Origin: Seriola aureovittata
Lineage: Eukaryota; Chordata; Actinopteri; Carangiformes; Carangidae
Direction: 5' to 3'
DNA length: 64,000 nt
Assembly: GCF_021018895.1 (NCBI RefSeq)
Contig: NC_079377.1
Span: 20,438,001-20,502,000 of the forward strand
In this document: positions 61,556 through 64,000 of the stretch, piece after piece
Layout of the letters: each line of letters starts with the position of its first letter
Position numbering within the stretch: the stretch's first letter is position 1
Notes under the pieces: generated by a model
Databases searched by the model: none
Seen by the model: the letters and a program-made list of their open reading frames with translations, nothing else
Told to the model about the DNA's origin: nothing
Position numbers and translations under genes: made by a program

Positions 61556-61830
61556 TGAAGGATAAGTCTGGTGTTTCTCCTGTATTTTTCTCACTGGCAG
61601 CAAATCCCATGAAAAGATCAAAACCAACAACCTTCGATGCTCCAGTATCGTCTGTGTAAACCCTGATGAAGCTGATTCTGCTGAGCTGTATGAATATAAA
61701 CACTGTAGTTTATGTTGAGTTGATCCTACAGCACATACAGCGCACTAAAGCACCAGATGTCTGTTGATCGGCACCAGGAAGTAGTCCCCAACAGTCTTGA
61801 CTCCTGTGCTAAAGATTTCTTTTTTTTTAT
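61556..61830 (+). repeat. Probable teleost interspersed repeat
   Basis: The order of words GAAGGATAAGTCTGGTGTTT, GCAAATCCCATGAAAAGA, TGTGTAAACCCTGATGAAGC, AATATAAACACTGTAGTTTA and CACCAGGAAGTAGTCCCC matches a dispersed repeat I remember from fish genomes. No ORF or clear terminal repeats are visible. Confidence 0.55.
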
Positions 61831-62087
61831 AATTAAACTTTTACTTTTACTTTACTTTTACTATGTGTATTAGGAATGAATGGACTCATGTATGTATGTA
61901 TACATGCACCTGACAGGCGACCAAGCAGCCAGTCAGAGAATCAATAAAGCAGCAAGTGAGTTCGTTTATCCATCCATCACAGTAACAGACTGACTTTATC
62001 CCACTCAGTCTGTCCTCTCTCTTTCGATGTCTCCGTATGTCCACTCTGTCCTTTCACACAGCCTGCCGTTTCTCCTCCCTCCATCTG

Positions 62088-62138
<51 letters not shown>
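62088..62138. repeat. (TG)n microsatellite
   Basis: TG run of about 51 bp with one TTTG break. Confidence 0.96.
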
Positions 62139-62140
<2 letters not shown>

Positions 62141-62448
62141 GAGTTTGCGTGCAGGACTGAAAGGAGGTGGAGGGGGTGGTGTGTAGGTGTGTGTGCACTC
62201 TGATCGTGGCGGTGAGCGTAGCTGTATTAAAAAAGAGCAGAGACATGTTAGGCCACCGCGCTCCCGTTTAATCAGATCTTGTCTGCTGCTAATTCACTGT
62301 TTGAATTGAATTGTCTACACTGTGTGTGGGGGGGGGGAGTTTGTGACCTCTGATGTCAGTCAACATTTAAATGTGATTGGCTTAATTTCTGACAAGGTAA
62401 TGTGTCGTGAAATCAAAGTTAAAAGTCATTTAAATAGTGAGAGCTTAC

Positions 62449-62485
62449 CACCACCACCCCACCCCCCCACCCCCACCCCCACCCA
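62449..62485. repeat. (CCCCCA)n tract, minus-strand G-quadruplex candidate
   Basis: A CCA series followed by five C-runs separated by single A bases. The complement gives four or more G-runs with one-base loops. Confidence 0.85.
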
Positions 62486-64000
62486 GAGGGGACGCAAACT
62501 CCACTTTTACACTCTACTGCCTCAATCAATACAGAAGCTCATGAGAATTTTCACTGTTGTACGGCTGCAGCCAAAACTCAAAGCTCTTTGAATTTAATTC
62601 AGGGTCAGATTTGTCCTTTTAGCTCCCAGTTTTTACATGCTTCACAGAGTGAATATGAATCTGTATTAATGAGCATCTGGACAGATAGAGACTCCTGATC
62701 GGTGTCCCAGAGTGGCAGAGTGGAGCGATGATAAAAAAAGGTGCGATTCCTTCAAATGAGTTTTGGCTCTAACCTGAAACAATCCTGTAGCAAATTCGCA
62801 AATTTGAACTTTAAATGAACTGAAGCCTTTAGCACATGCTTCTGGTTTTGATTTTGACGTTGCATTCATTCATGATGCAGCAGCATTAACCAACCATGAG
62901 GCATCATAATCGTCATGGCGAACACAGCTGACTGAACGAGGATTCAATTCAAATCAACTTCATTATCCCTAAGGGACGTTTGGCGAAACATAGAAAGCAC
63001 AAAGGCTTGAATATAAAGTGGATAAAAGCTACTTAATTATTATATAAATATGTAAAACTTATGCCATGGAAGATCATTACATAACATCTGGCCAGTGTGA
63101 GGACAATCAACATCCAGTTTAAGCTTTTAATTGATTTTACAGATGATGACTGTGAAACAGCAGCCTCATTAGATTGTTTGTCCTGTTTGTTTTTAATCAA
63201 GATTGTCTAATTGGTACCTGATATCCCTCCATGTTAACGGATCATAATGAGGCCGCGTGTGATCAGGAGAAAAGCAGTAAATTATCGAGTGAATGAAAAG
63301 AGAGAAAATGTTATTGGTGTTAAACTCTCTTTCTTTCTCTTTCTGTCCGTCTGTCTGTGTGTCTCCCTAAACCCCAGCTCTGTAAATGTCACAGAAAGCA
63401 GAGACCATAGTCTTGCAGTGGTGTAAATACTGGCTGCTGTTTATCAAAGGTCACACCCAGCTGGGGTCACAGTGGAAAAATGGTAGCCCTCACTGTTTGT
63501 ACAACACCCTGAGTTTGTCCAGAACTCGCTGTTCAAACGTGGCCAGTTCAAGGAGCAAGCTCGAGAGTCACAGCGCAATCCTCACCTTAGAGTTTCTCTT
63601 GCTGCAGATGATTCTTTAAAGAAAGTTTTTCTACCAAAACGACCTTGAAAACTTGAGATTTAAAATGCCATTTTATTATAATCACCATCTGATGACGTCG
63701 TGTGTTTATCTGTTGAAAGGTCTTTTTAGCTCTCGTATTACTTTCTTCTTTTAACACAAAGTACAACATGCTTGTTTTAGATTATTTTGAATCACACAGG
63801 CTCTCGAAATGATAATTTACTGGCGTCAGAGGAAAACTGGAAAAATGTCATCAGCATGTTTAGTGAAAAAATGGCTCATTTGCAAATCAAACCCTTCAAG
63901 GATCGCTCTGATCTCTCCACAATTTACATGATGTGTCCTATATTCACTGATTGTGTGTGCGCGTGCGTGCATGCATGAGTGCGTGCGTGTGCCAGCCTGC
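62486..64000 (+). other. Intronic sequence to the window end, no gene seen
   Basis: A short piece at about 62945-62990 (CAATTCAAATCAACTTCATT, CCCTAAGGGACG) resembles the end of a common fish repeat, at low confidence. The last bases (63950-64000) enter a GTGCGTGC-rich run. No NCX exon or other gene is recognised. Confidence 0.45.

Overview
The window looks like a piece of a teleost (percomorph-type) fish genome. The only gene I can support is a vertebrate plasma-membrane sodium/calcium exchanger (SLC8A/NCX family), with vertebrate-style GT-AG introns. The rest is AT-leaning non-coding DNA with a very high density of (CA/TG)n and (CT/GA)n microsatellites and several interspersed repeats that I recognise from fish genomes.

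Layout: 1-2693 is upstream sequence, probably the intron before the start-codon exon, and begins inside a fish repeat. Three coding exons follow on the + strand at 2745-3611 (5'UTR from about 2694), 5633-5797 and 7556-8346. Joined, they encode the N-terminal 607 residues plus two bases of the next codon: signal peptide, first transmembrane cluster with the alpha-1 repeat, XIP-like segment, Ca2+-binding domain CBD1 and the start of CBD2. In mammalian NCX1 this same stretch is one giant exon. Here two phase-0 introns interrupt it, both at AG|GT sites. The sequence is nearest the NCX1 clade; slc8a1 and the fish-only slc8a4 (NCX4) cannot be separated by eye.

From 8347 to the end (55.6 kb) I find no further exon, so this is probably part of one very large intron, matching the long intron after the giant exon in SLC8A1. 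It contains a 35-bp minisatellite (37097-37368) inside an older degenerate array, a near-identical 1,666-bp tandem duplication whose breakpoints lie in (CA)n tracts (about 44508-47850), a tRNA-derived SINE (about 33484-33766), two short elements with terminal inverted repeats (16530-17023 and 30711-30950), a relic of an hAT-type transposase C-terminus (26102-26320, minus strand), and other fish repeat fragments. It also has long polypyrimidine tracts, a perfect 26-bp palindrome and a canonical G-quadruplex motif.

I found no complete novel gene system. The items most worth a second look are the split giant exon, the tandem duplication (real or an assembly artefact), the minisatellite and the transposon relics. 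Repeat-family assignments rest on memory and visible structure, not on a database search.
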